Shown: piece by piece, positions 42,908 through 51,598 of the stretch
How positions within the stretch are numbered: position 1 is the first letter of the stretch
Layout of the letters: every line of letters starts with the position of its first letter
Assembly: GCA_038244815.1 (NCBI GenBank)
Contig: JBBRTB010000007.1
Span: 1-64,000, forward strand
DNA length: 64,000 nt
DNA from: DASVHS01 sp038244815
GTDB lineage: Bacteria > Acidobacteriota > Thermoanaerobaculia > Gp7-AA8
Reading direction: 5' to 3'
Notes under the pieces: model-generated
What the model was told of the DNA's origin: nothing
The model's database searches: none
The model's input: the letters and a program-made list of their open reading frames with translations, nothing else
Translations under genes and position numbers: made by a program

Positions 42908-44860
42908 ATGGATCAGCAGCAGCCCGCGTCCCGGCGCATGGCTTTCTACGCCGCCGGTGTCGTGCTGATCATTGCCTGTTACGCGAATTCGCTTTCGAAT
43001 TCCTTTCACTTCGACGACAGCCACGTCATCGAGAACAACGCCTACATCCGCAGCCTCCGGAACATCCCTCGCTTCTTCAGGGACGCACACACGTTCAGCA
43101 GCAATCCGGCCAACGCCACGTATCGTCCGCTGGTCAGCCTCTCGCTGGCACTCGATTACGCCATCGGAAACGGACTCGCTCCGCGACAGTTCCACCTCAC
43201 GCAGATCGCGTTACTGTTGTTTCTGTTCGCTCTGGTGGCGGGGTTTTTCAGAACGCTTCTCCAGGGCGGCGAGGACGGCGACGTCGTGGCCATCATCGCG
43301 GCCACCTGGTTCGCGGTGCATACCTCCAATACGGAGACGATGAATCTGATCTCGGCGCGCTCGGAGTTGCTGGCCGCCCTCGGAGTGATGGGGTCCTTCC
43401 TCATCTTCGTTTCGTTTCCCACGCTCAGAAAGACGCAGCTCCATCTTCTGCCGACGATCGCGGGCATCCTTGCCAAGGCCACTGCCGCGATCTACGCGCC
43501 GCTCCTGCTCCTCTATCTTCTTCTCTTCGACGAGCCTCGCCGCGTCGTCCGCGCGGTGATCGGCTCGCTGCCGGCGTTCGTCACGGCAGCGGCCGCGCTC
43601 GTGTTCGTGTCGCGCATGAATGCCCCGGAATGGAAATCGGGCGGAGGCGACGCCCTTCTCTACATCCAGACACAGGCCTGGATCACGATCCACGATCTGC
43701 GTCTGTTTGTTCTTCCGGTGGGGTTGTCCGCCGATACGGACCTCTCGCTCATTCGGCAGTGGTACGACACGCGGATCATTCTGGGGGTCGTGGCGATGGC
43801 GGTTCTCCTGATCGGTGCGGTCCGCCTTTCACGCCGCCGGCCGACGCGGCCGATTTCCTTCGGGCTGTTCTGGTTCGTCGTGACCATTCTCCCGTCCGCT
43901 CTCTTCCCGCTGGCCGAGGTGGCCAATGAGCATCGGATCTTTCTGCCGTACGTGGGGCTGGCGCTGGCTGCCACATGCGGGATCCAGACCGTTCTGCGCC
44001 GGCTTGCACTCACTCCGCACGTCTATCGGGTTGCGGCTGCGATCCTGATCATCGCCATCGTCGGAGGGAACGCCTTGGGGACGGTCCGGCGCAACGAGAC
44101 CTGGCGCACGGAGGAGACGCTCTGGCTCGACGTCACGCGGAAGAGTCCCCGGAACGGCCGGGCTCTGATGAACTACGGGCTGACACAGATGACGAAAGGT
44201 GACTTCCGGCGGGCCAGCGACTATTTCGAGCGGGCCGCCGTACTGACTCCGAATTACTCCACTCTCGAGATCAACCGGGCAATCGCCTCCTCGGCGCTCG
44301 GTGACGACGCCGGCGCGGAGCGCCATTTCCGCCGAGCCCTGGAACTTCACAACGACAGCGACGCGCGTTTCTTTTACGGACGGTGGCTGGTGGATCATGG
44401 CCGCGCCGTGGAGGGAATGGCGCATCTCGAGCGCGCCGTGGCGCTGAGTCCCGCGGCCATGAACGCACGGCTCGTGCTCATGAAGCTCTACGATGCCGCG
44501 GGGGAGAGGGAGCGGTTGCAACGTCTTGCCGCTGAGACGCTCGCCGTCGATGCCGGCAGCGAGGTGGCCTCACGTTATGCCGGTGCACGGCCGGCTTTCG
44601 GGCGCGAGACCACCGCGGCTTCGCTGTTCAGGGAAGGCCTGGCCGCGACCGCAGCCGGTCATCATCTCGACGCCGCGGTCGCCTATCGCGACTTCCTATC
44701 CATCAACGATCGTTCCGCGGACGCGTGGAACAATCTGGGCTGGGAATTGGCTGCGCTCGGTCTGCGCAGGCAGGCTGCGGACGCGTATCGACGAACGTTG
44801 CAGATCGATCCGGCATATGAACGCGCGCGAAACAATCTGACGCTGCTTCTCCGGCGCTGA
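42908..44860 (+). CDS. TMTC-like polytopic membrane protein with TPR domain (GT-C glycosyltransferase type)
   Basis: A 650-residue protein. The N-terminal 390 residues contain about ten transmembrane helices and the GT-C-type acidic pair in the first periplasmic loop (FHFDDSHVI, Asp36-Asp37). The C-terminal 250 residues are TPR repeats (NYGLTQMTKGDFRRASDYFERA, NLGWELAALGLRRQAADAYRR). This layout matches bacterial relatives of TMTC O-mannosyltransferases, which use a polyprenyl-phosphate sugar donor; activity here is unproven. It lies 48 nt after the secreted protein gene and converges on the MaoC gene. Confidence 0.8.
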   Translation: MDQQQPASRRMAFYAAGVVLIIACYANSLSNSFHFDDSHVIENNAYIRSLRNIPRFFRDAHTFSSNPANATYRPLVSLSLALDYAIGNGLAPRQFHLTQIALLLFLFALVAGFFRTLLQGGEDGDVVAIIAATWFAVHTSNTETMNLISARSELLAALGVMGSFLIFVSFPTLRKTQLHLLPTIAGILAKATAAIYAPLLLLYLLLFDEPRRVVRAVIGSLPAFVTAAAALVFVSRMNAPEWKSGGGDALLYIQTQAWITIHDLRLFVLPVGLSADTDLSLIRQWYDTRIILGVVAMAVLLIGAVRLSRRRPTRPISFGLFWFVVTILPSALFPLAEVANEHRIFLPYVGLALAATCGIQTVLRRLALTPHVYRVAAAILIIAIVGGNALGTVRRNETWRTEETLWLDVTRKSPRNGRALMNYGLTQMTKGDFRRASDYFERAAVLTPNYSTLEINRAIASSALGDDAGAERHFRRALELHNDSDARFFYGRWLVDHGRAVEGMAHLERAVALSPAAMNARLVLMKLYDAAGERERLQRLAAETLAVDAGSEVASRYAGARPAFGRETTAASLFREGLAATAAGHHLDAAVAYRDFLSINDRSADAWNNLGWELAALGLRRQAADAYRRTLQIDPAYERARNNLTLLLRR

Positions 44861-44865
44861 CGCCG

Positions 44866-44881
44866 CTGTTCAGTTGAACAG
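44866..44881. terminator. 16-bp dyad CTGTTCAGTTGAACAG between convergent genes
   Basis: Seven-bp perfect arms around a 2-nt centre, 6 nt after the TMTC-like stop and about 57 nt beyond the MaoC stop on the other strand. There is no T-run, so the terminator assignment is tentative. Confidence 0.35.
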
Positions 44882-44937
44882 GGTGGCCGGGTCGGCGATC
44901 TGCGTTCTGATGATCACACCGCGGCTGATCCCTCTGT

Positions 44938-45369
44938 TTACCGGAGCAGTCCGGCCTCGCACGTTCCTTCGATCACGCGCGCTCCCGACTCGTTCTCGAT
45001 CCATGAATCGATCTCGAGCACGTGCCGCTCCCGGTCGATCGATCGCACAACGAAGTGCGCGGTCACCGTTTCTCCGATGGGCACCGGCTTGAGGAACCGG
45101 ATGGTCTGGCTCCGATAGATGGCGCCGGTACCGGGAAGCAGCATGCCGACCATGGTCGAGAAGATCGACGCGGTCAGCATTCCGTGCAGAACGCGATGTC
45201 CGAAACGCGTCCGGGCCGCGAATGCCTCGTCGACATGCAGCGGGTTGACGTCGCCGGTGATCTCGATGAACCGCCGCACGTCCTCTTCGCTGAATGTCTT
45301 CCGCAGCATGACGTGTTGACCGGGCTGGAAGTCTTCGATGCGCGCAAGCGGCGCTGGTCCGCGTTCCAT
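44938..45369 (-). CDS. MaoC-family (R)-specific enoyl-CoA hydratase
   Basis: A 143-residue hot-dog-fold protein. The hydratase-2 motif is present (FIEITGDVNPLHVDEAFA, catalytic Asp40 and His45), followed by RFGHRVLHGML. Such enzymes hydrate enoyl-CoA in fatty-acid or polyhydroxyalkanoate metabolism. ATG 45369 was selected because the longer open frame is antisense to the 3' end of the adjacent kinase gene. It lies 31 nt downstream of the hybrid kinase on the same strand, with no obvious functional link. Confidence 0.85.
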   Translation of the reverse strand: MERGPAPLARIEDFQPGQHVMLRKTFSEEDVRRFIEITGDVNPLHVDEAFAARTRFGHRVLHGMLTASIFSTMVGMLLPGTGAIYRSQTIRFLKPVPIGETVTAHFVVRSIDRERHVLEIDSWIENESGARVIEGTCEAGLLR

Positions 45370-45400
45370 CGCCGGGGAAGCATACCCTCGGCAACGTCCT

Positions 45401-48400
45401 TCACATCTGGCTTGTGACTGGCGTGGACTTTCGCAACGCGGCCGCGACGCATACCGCATCGAGTTCCTGGACCAGAGTCTCCACCGCGTACGGTTTGGTG
45501 AGGATGCGGACGTCCGCATCGTGTCCGACCTTGTCGAGCTTGACGAGATCGGCGTGACCGGAGGAGAAGACCGCGGGCAGCGGTCCGTATTGCGAGGTGA
45601 TGCGTGCGTAGAGCTCGAATCCATCGCAGTCCGGAAGGCCGACGTCCACCACCAGCGCGTCCGGTCTGACCGTCTCTAGAATCTGCATGGCGTCCGCGCC
45701 ATCGAATGCCACCTGGACGGCGATCCCTTCGTCTTCGAGCAGAGCCGTCAGTCCGCAGGCGACCTCGGGATCGTCTTCAATCAAGAGAATCTTCAGAGAG
45801 GAATTCCTCCGCGACTGAGGAGCTGGGGCCGCGACGGCCTGCTCCTTCCTGGACGTGGCCGGAAGAAAGAAATGCACGATCGTGCCCGTTCCGACGTGAC
45901 TCTCGATGAACAGGTGACCGCCGTGCAGGGTGATGATCTGCTGCGTGATGGCCAGGCCCAATCCCGTGCCGTTCTTCTTGGTCGTGAAGAACGGATCGAA
46001 GATCCGCGCCAGGTTAGCGGCCGGAATGCCCGGGCCGTCGTCGGTGACCGAGAAATGGATGAAGGGTTCATCTTCGGGCAGCGTGCCGAACGGAAACTTC
46101 TCGCCAGCCTTGACGATGTTCGCGGCAACGGTGATCGTCCCGGCGGCGTTTCCGATGGCGTCGCGTGCGTTGATCATGACGTTGGTCAGAACCTGGCTCA
46201 TCTGGTCGCGGTCGGCTTCGATCGACTTCGGCGACTTCGGGACCCCCACTTCGAAGTGGATGTTGGACGGGAGGAGCCGTCGGACTTCCGCGGCGCAGTC
46301 GCGCAGCCACGTGCGCACGTCGACCGGATTCCTCGTTGGTGGCACCGGCCGTGTGAAACCGCGCAGCTCGCTGGTGACGCTCCGTCCCCGCTGAACCGAT
46401 TGACTGATCCGCTTGGCGGCATCGATGACTTTCGGGTCTTTGCTCGACCGCAGGAGGACCTCGGCGAACGGCTGGATGCCCATGAGCACGTTGTTGAATT
46501 CGTGAGACATCGTGGCGGCCACGCGTCCCAGCCCGGTGAGCCGGTTGGCGCGTTCGAGCTCTGTCTGCAGGAACTGGCGTTCGCTGACATCGATGAACGA
46601 CATGACCACGCCCTCGCCTGCGTTCCGGGCATCGAGAATGGGGGAGACGAAGATCTCCACCGGAAACGACGTCCTGTCTTTCCGCCAGAAGACCTCGTCG
46701 ACGATGCGTACGGCCTTGTCTCTCGCCGTGGCGTTGTGCACCGGGCAATCGCCCTCAGCGTAAGGCGTGCCATCGGCGCGATGGTGATGAAGCAACTCGT
46801 GAACGTTTTTTTCAAGAATCTCCGATGGGCTGTATCCGAGCATCGCCGCGGCGCTGCGGTTGACTTGCGTGCACCGATGGGTCAGGTCGATCGAAAGAAT
46901 ACCTTCGTAGGTCGACTCCAGCAGAAGCTCGATCCGTCTGGCCAGAGCCTGAGTCTTCTCTTCGGCCCGCCGCCGCTCGGTGACGTCACGTCCGATCACG
47001 AGGATGGCGTCGGAGCCTACACCGGAGAGCCGCGAAGCCGTCGCTTCGATCAGCTTGTAGTTGCCGCTTCCCGTGCGCACGGGCGCTTCGATGTGTGCGA
47101 GGTCGCCGCTCCTGATCACGGAGGAGAAGCCTGCTGCCACCCGGGCCACATAGTCGGGATGGATGGAATCGGTGATTCGCCTCCCGATCAGGGCCTCCGC
47201 CGGCTGCTCGAACATCCGCACCACCGCAGGATTGACGTCCAGCACAGTGCCGGTGATATCGAGTGTGACGATGGCGTCGAACGCCGATTCGATGAGATCG
47301 CGAAGACGCTTTTCGGATTGGCGCAATGACGCCTCGGCCTGCCGCAGCGTGGTCACGTCCTGAACGCTGCCGGCGATCTTGATGACCTTTCCCGCGACGT
47401 CCTTCTGAGGCTCCATCACCACCGAGTGGATGCGGTCCAGCCCTCCGACCATCATGCGATGTTCGATCCTCTGCGTCTCTCCGGTCTCCGCTGCCGCGGC
47501 GGTCGCCGCCACCAGCCTGAGCCGGTCTTCCGCGGTCATGTGCAACTGCAGTTCCTCGAACGTAGGAGGTTCTCCCGGTGGAAATCCGTTGAGGCGAAAA
47601 AGCTCATGAGACCAAACGAGCTCTCCGGATTCGAGATCCATCTCCCAGCTACCGACGTTGGCAATGCGCTGGGCATTGGCGAGCTGTGCCTCGCTCTTCC
47701 GAATGCTCTCCAGCATGATGCGCGTGGCGGCCTTCTCTTCCGTGATGTTGCTGGCAATCGTCGACACGCCCGTGATGGCGCCCCTGTGGTCATGAACCGG
47801 CGACAGCGTCAGAGCCATGTCGATCCGCCGCCCGTCCTTGCCGACGCGTACAGTCTCGAAGCGGTCGACGCGCTCTCCGCCATGAATCCGCCGGAGCGAT
47901 GAATCGCTTTCGTCGGTGCGATCCGAAGGCGCCAGAGTCGCCCCCTTCGCTCCGATCATCTCGGCGGCGCTAAAACCGAAGATGATCTCGGCTCCGTGGT
48001 TCCAGGTCAGAATCGTTCCGTCGCTACTCATCGTGTAGATCGCATCGGCAGAGGACTCGACGATGGCCGCAAGCCGTTCGCGCGCTCTTTCCCGCCGCTG
48101 CATGATCGCCCCCCCGCCCAGGACCAGTGCTGCGGCAAAGAGAATGTTCACACCGACGATGAACGTGAGGCCTCCATTGGAGAGAAACGCGCCGCCGTGT
48201 TCGGGCTTGACCGCAATCGCGCTCAGCAGCGGCACGACGATCGCGGCCGGCAGCAGGAGGCGCGAGAACGCTCCGGCGGCCGTGTGCGACGTCACCAGGC
48301 GCACCCAGCCGGTCGGTGTGACCAGCAGAGCCGACAGCGAAATCAGCGCGAACGCGAACGCGGTGGCCAGGGCCGGGAAGAACCTCATTCGTGGATCGAC

Positions 48401-48982
48401 GAACCACAGCACCCCGAAAACATGACCAAACAAGAGGACGAGATTGACCGCGATGGCGATCGATCCGATGGCGTGAGAGACGAGATGTCCGCGACGGGCA
48501 AACCCCCAGGTTGCGACGAGCGCCAGGACCAGCAGCATCGCCGACGTGACAGGAAACGGATGGAAAGGCAGACCGGCCGAGGGGATATCGCCGGTCCTCC
48601 AGGCACGGTTGTGGTTGCGGGCGATGAACGCCCCGATCTCCACGGACGCTCCCGCTGCAACCGCGGCACCCAGCCATCGGGCCGCGAGCGACCTGCCGGG
48701 CCGCCCCGAGCTGGCCAGCACGATCGACAGGGATAGTGCGATCAGACCGATGCCGGTGATGAGAGCAACCGGACCACCCCGTGGAAAGAATTCGGCGATG
48801 GAACCGCTATCGAGCAGATGACCGGTGATGGCCGCGACGCCAATCAGAGCCGCGATCGCGCAGCAGATCATGATGGCAGTGCGCTGCCCATCGAATGCCG
48901 GCGCGGCCGTGGTGGAGGTCTGCCCGAGAGGCTGCGCGGCGGTGGTCACGGACGTTTTCTTCCGATCGCTTTCGGTCGCCAC
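45401..48982 (-). CDS. Membrane hybrid histidine kinase with four PAS domains and receiver domain
   Basis: A 1193-residue sensor kinase. About eight transmembrane helices (34-295) form an integral membrane sensor region, followed by four PAS domains (about 303-415, 430-545, 560-670, 685-803), a HisKA domain with the phospho-accepting His827 (MSHEFNNVLMGI), an ATPase domain (NARDAIGNAAG, DDGPGIP, GTGLGLAI) and a C-terminal receiver (LLIEDD, Asp1113 in VVDVGLPD, Lys in LTKPY). It starts with GTG 48982 and no clear ribosome binding site. It is divergent from the REC-EAL gene across 162 nt. Its catalytic core resembles that of the 51.6-54.6 kb kinase (identical HEFNNVLMGIQ box), so the two are paralogues. 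Confidence 0.9.
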   Translation of the reverse strand: MATESDRKKTSVTTAAQPLGQTSTTAAPAFDGQRTAIMICCAIAALIGVAAITGHLLDSGSIAEFFPRGGPVALITGIGLIALSLSIVLASSGRPGRSLAARWLGAAVAAGASVEIGAFIARNHNRAWRTGDIPSAGLPFHPFPVTSAMLLVLALVATWGFARRGHLVSHAIGSIAIAVNLVLLFGHVFGVLWFVDPRMRFFPALATAFAFALISLSALLVTPTGWVRLVTSHTAAGAFSRLLLPAAIVVPLLSAIAVKPEHGGAFLSNGGLTFIVGVNILFAAALVLGGGAIMQRRERARERLAAIVESSADAIYTMSSDGTILTWNHGAEIIFGFSAAEMIGAKGATLAPSDRTDESDSSLRRIHGGERVDRFETVRVGKDGRRIDMALTLSPVHDHRGAITGVSTIASNITEEKAATRIMLESIRKSEAQLANAQRIANVGSWEMDLESGELVWSHELFRLNGFPPGEPPTFEELQLHMTAEDRLRLVAATAAAAETGETQRIEHRMMVGGLDRIHSVVMEPQKDVAGKVIKIAGSVQDVTTLRQAEASLRQSEKRLRDLIESAFDAIVTLDITGTVLDVNPAVVRMFEQPAEALIGRRITDSIHPDYVARVAAGFSSVIRSGDLAHIEAPVRTGSGNYKLIEATASRLSGVGSDAILVIGRDVTERRRAEEKTQALARRIELLLESTYEGILSIDLTHRCTQVNRSAAAMLGYSPSEILEKNVHELLHHHRADGTPYAEGDCPVHNATARDKAVRIVDEVFWRKDRTSFPVEIFVSPILDARNAGEGVVMSFIDVSERQFLQTELERANRLTGLGRVAATMSHEFNNVLMGIQPFAEVLLRSSKDPKVIDAAKRISQSVQRGRSVTSELRGFTRPVPPTRNPVDVRTWLRDCAAEVRRLLPSNIHFEVGVPKSPKSIEADRDQMSQVLTNVMINARDAIGNAAGTITVAANIVKAGEKFPFGTLPEDEPFIHFSVTDDGPGIPAANLARIFDPFFTTKKNGTGLGLAITQQIITLHGGHLFIESHVGTGTIVHFFLPATSRKEQAVAAPAPQSRRNSSLKILLIEDDPEVACGLTALLEDEGIAVQVAFDGADAMQILETVRPDALVVDVGLPDCDGFELYARITSQYGPLPAVFSSGHADLVKLDKVGHDADVRILTKPYAVETLVQELDAVCVAAALRKSTPVTSQM

Positions 48983-49144
48983 TGCTGTTTTGCGTTGGGA
49001 TTGAGAGGCATGGTCGCGTCCAGATTCCGGAGGGGTGTGTGGGTTGCGTACGGTGTTTCCCGAAGGTAGCGCGTCTAAGTCACTGCGAACATTGCATTGT
49101 CAGTGCGGCACAGATCTCGAAGACCTCTAAGGCTGAGGTATGCA

Positions 49145-50350
49145 ATGAACGATCCGTCGATTCGTCCGTTTCGCCGTGACCCGCAGTCGGTTTTACTGCT
49201 CGATGACGACTCCATGATCACGGATGGGCTTGCCGCGGGCCTCGAGCGCGATGGACGCACGGTCATCACCTGCAACGACATCGAGTCCGCCGAGATGATC
49301 GTCGATCGATTCCAGCCGTCCCACATCGTCGCCGACATCCGTCTCTCCGGCCCGTTCGGCTGTGAAGGGCTGGACTTCATCCGTTACGCGCGCCGGCACG
49401 CGCCGGACAGCCGCGTCATCCTGATGAGCGGCGAGGGCTGCGATGCGGTCCAGCTCGAGGGCTCGGAGCGGGGAGCGGTGGCGTTTCTCCAGAAACCGTT
49501 CGCGGTCGGCGAGCTCGATGCCATCCTCGATCTCATCGCCTCGGCCGATCTCTCACCGGCATACACGGATGGCCGTCTGATCCGGATGCCGCTCCTCGAC
49601 GAGGTCCTGTCGAGCCCCGAGCTCAAGCCGTTCTTTCAGCCGATCGTCGCCCTTGACGCCAGTTCGCGCGTGGTCGGCTATGAGTCGCTGGCTCGCTATC
49701 ACTCCGACTCACCGTTCCGGAATCCGGAGATGCTCTTCCAATATGCCGCGCGGAAGCGGCGGGTCAGCGATCTCGAATTCGCTTGTTTCCTGTCGACCAT
49801 GCAGGTGGCGCCGCTGCTTCCCGGTTCACCCTTGATCTTCATGAACGTGCACCCCGATGTGTTCGACTGTGGCGTCATGCTGCCGGAGAGGCTGAGCGCG
49901 TATGCAGCACAGTACGGCACGCCGCTCGACCGCATCGTCGTCGAGATTACGGAACAAGCCTCGCTGGCACATACGCGAGCCGTGTTCGCCGCCGTGGATG
50001 GTCTTCGTGAAGCCGGCGTGCGCTTCGCCTTCGACGATGTCGGCGTGGCCTACTCCCATCTGCCTCTGATCGGGAGAGTGCGTCCCGCGTTCATGAAGAT
50101 CAGCCAGGACTTGGGCACCGGCTTCGAGTCCGATCCGACGAAGGTGAAGATCGTGCGAAGCATCCTCTCGCTCGCGGCGGACTTCGACTGCGAAGTGATC
50201 CTTGAAGGGATCGAGGATCGGTCGACGGCCGACGCCGCGGCCGAACTGGCCATCGCTTACGGTCAGGGATTCCTCTTCGGACGACCGGCGGATCCGGCGC
50301 TGATGTCCGGTGACGGCGCTCAGGCCGATCGCCGATTGCTGATCGCGTAG
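49145..50350 (+). CDS. Response regulator with EAL domain (cyclic-di-GMP phosphodiesterase type)
   Basis: A 401-residue protein. The receiver domain (1-130) has the acidic cluster LLLDDDS, phospho-acceptor Asp64 (VADIRL) and Lys in QKPF. The EAL domain (about 150-390) reads ESL (Glu180) instead of EAL and keeps the other catalytic residues: Asn234, Glu267, Asp297-Asp298, Lys318, Glu354 and Gln374. The loop-6 motif DDFGTGYSS is DDVGVAYSH, a change that in the family can weaken dimer-dependent activation. ATG 49145 has GAGG about 8 nt upstream. It is divergent from a hybrid kinase that could phosphorylate it. Confidence 0.87.
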   Translation: MNDPSIRPFRRDPQSVLLLDDDSMITDGLAAGLERDGRTVITCNDIESAEMIVDRFQPSHIVADIRLSGPFGCEGLDFIRYARRHAPDSRVILMSGEGCDAVQLEGSERGAVAFLQKPFAVGELDAILDLIASADLSPAYTDGRLIRMPLLDEVLSSPELKPFFQPIVALDASSRVVGYESLARYHSDSPFRNPEMLFQYAARKRRVSDLEFACFLSTMQVAPLLPGSPLIFMNVHPDVFDCGVMLPERLSAYAAQYGTPLDRIVVEITEQASLAHTRAVFAAVDGLREAGVRFAFDDVGVAYSHLPLIGRVRPAFMKISQDLGTGFESDPTKVKIVRSILSLAADFDCEVILEGIEDRSTADAAAELAIAYGQGFLFGRPADPALMSGDGAQADRRLLIA

Positions 50351-50387
50351 CCCTGTCTCGATCTGAAGGCGGGACGCGGTGGACGAG

Positions 50388-50945
50388 TCAGCGCTCGAAC
50401 GAGTCGAGCACTGCCGCGACGTCTTCGTTCGAAGGCCGTTCGCGGTAGTCACTCTCGATCTTCGCCCAGCGGATGCGGCCACGCTGATCGAGCACGAACA
50501 CGGAGGGGTGGGGCACGCCGTCGATCTTGCGTCCCGCATACTCGGGATCGCGCAGGCCATAGCGATCGACGACGGCGCTGTTGGAATCCGACAGGAGCGG
50601 AAATCCGAGCAACCCCCGGCCATCCGAGGCGATCTCCCGATCGAGTTTCCGGCTCTGCTCCGAAGGATCGGGGCTGATCGCGTAGAACCGCACGTCGCTG
50701 AACGACCGGGCCACGTCACGAAGTCCGACCAACTGCCGGACGCAGTACGGTCACCAGTAGCCGCGGTAGAACACGAGCACGACTTTGTGTCCTCGCGCCG
50801 AAGAGAGGGAGACGGTGCTGCCGTTCTGGTCCGTGAGCGTGAAGTCGGGCGCCTGCTGCCCGACCTGGGGAGGCTGCGCTGCCGAGGCTGCCAGCGTGCC
50901 AGCGAAAACGATGGCGGCGATGGCCGCTCTTCCAAAGTTCACCAT
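50388..50945 (-). CDS. Exported peroxiredoxin-like thiol oxidoreductase, probable selenoprotein (in-frame TGA = Sec65)
   Basis: Two abutting frames are one 185-residue AhpC/TSA-fold protein if the TGA at 50751-50753 is read through. A signal peptide (AAIAAIVFAGTLAASAA) precedes VGQQAPDFTLTDQNGS and VVLVFYRGYW; the next codons are TGA-CCG-TAC-TGC, so the motif is U-P-Y-C where homologues have C-P-Y-C. The second half continues in phase with FPLLSDSNSAVVDRYG and GVPHPSVFVLDQRGRIRW. A hairpin with a G-starting apical loop lies 9 nt after the TGA, as expected of a bacterial SECIS. Prx-like UxxC selenoproteins are a known family. ATG 50945 gives the best signal peptide. selA/selB/selC/selD are not in the window. 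A sequencing error at TGA is the main alternative. Confidence 0.82.
50723..50741 (-). promoter_or_regulatory. Putative bacterial SECIS element
   Basis: On the minus strand GTCCG-(GCAGTTGGT)-CGGAC forms a 5-bp stem with a 9-nt loop beginning with G. The stem starts 9 nt and the loop 14 nt after the TGA of the peroxiredoxin-like gene, the window in which bacterial SECIS hairpins bind SelB. Confidence 0.6.
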
Positions 50946-51024
50946 GGTCGCGGAGTCTACCGCATGGGCTCGGTTTGTGCGGCGCATACCGGTCGGTGCT
51001 CCAAATACTTTGAATACAAATTAT

Positions 51025-51053
51025 TTGACTTCCAACGAATAGGATGCTATATT
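51025..51053 (+). promoter_or_regulatory. Sigma-70-type promoter with overlapping dyad, upstream of the ABM-domain gene
   Basis: TTGACT (51025-51030), a 17-nt spacer and TATATT (51048-51053) form a near-consensus housekeeping promoter. TTTG-AATA-CAAA (51009-51020) lies just upstream and could be a regulator site. Transcription would start near 51060, leaving a leader of about 85 nt before the ABM gene. Confidence 0.72.
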
Positions 51054-51144
51054 GATCACAGTGAAGTCGCCACCTCGCCGCTTCAGCCGCGCAATCCGCG
51101 GCATTCCAGACAAACCCATCCGCGAGGAAAAGGAGTTAAACCAA

Positions 51145-51444
51145 ATGATGAAGTTCGCACGTAACATCCATTTCCAGATCAAAGAAGGAAAAGAGACCGA
51201 GTTCTCGAAGATCTTCGAGACCAACGTTCTCCCCATCCTGAGGAAGCAGAACGGCTTCAAGGAAGAGCTCACCCTGATCTCGAAAGAAGGCGCCCTGGGC
51301 ATCAGCCTGTGGGACAACCGCGAGAGCGCCGACACCTACAACTCGGCGACGTATCCCCGCGTAGTGGAGATGCTGCAGCCGGTGATCTCCGGAACTCCCA
51401 AGGTCACCTCGTATGAAGTCGGCGTGACCACGCTCCACGCCTGA
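51145..51444 (+). CDS. Antibiotic-biosynthesis-monooxygenase (ABM) domain protein
   Basis: A 99-residue single-domain protein of the dimeric alpha+beta barrel (ABM) superfamily: MKFARNIHFQIKEGKETEFS, FETNVLPILRKQNGFKEEL, ISLWDNRESADTYN and VVEMLQPVISGTPKV fit the fold. Members include heme-degrading and quinol monooxygenases; the catalytic role here is unknown. AAGGAG lies about 10 nt before ATG 51145. It is driven by the strong promoter at 51025-51053 and ends before a large hairpin, so it is a single-gene unit. It uses fewer GC-rich codons than its neighbours, which suits high expression. Confidence 0.78.
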   Translation: MMKFARNIHFQIKEGKETEFSKIFETNVLPILRKQNGFKEELTLISKEGALGISLWDNRESADTYNSATYPRVVEMLQPVISGTPKVTSYEVGVTTLHA

Positions 51445-51469
51445 GTGGAGAGTTCAATCTGAATGAAGT

Positions 51470-51511
51470 GAGGAATCTGCGGCGGCGTGGTTAACGCCGC
51501 CCGGATTCCTC
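51470..51511. terminator. Large hairpin (interspersed-repeat-like) after the ABM gene
   Basis: GAGGAATC (51470-51477)/GATTCCTC (51504-51511) and, inside it, GGCGGCG (51481-51487)/CGCCGCC (51495-51501) form a two-part stem with a TGGTTAA loop. A second small stem GCCG-TCTTTG-CGGC follows at 51512-51525. It probably ends ABM transcription. The sequence resembles a GATTCCTCG...CGGGATGACA-type palindromic repeat seen between genes in many genomes (from memory, not checked). Confidence 0.65.
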
Positions 51512-51598
51512 GCCGTCTTTGCGGCTCGGGATGACAAGCGATTCCCCGCCGCGGACGTTATGGATCGGCGTTCAGCGTAGGATGGGCGCCTTGATTCG

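Noticed and set aside
50388..50987. Two separate truncated genes, or a frameshifted peroxiredoxin
   Set aside because: The two pieces are in the same frame with only a TGA between them, at the redox position, and a hairpin follows; read-through as Sec explains this better than a frameshift.
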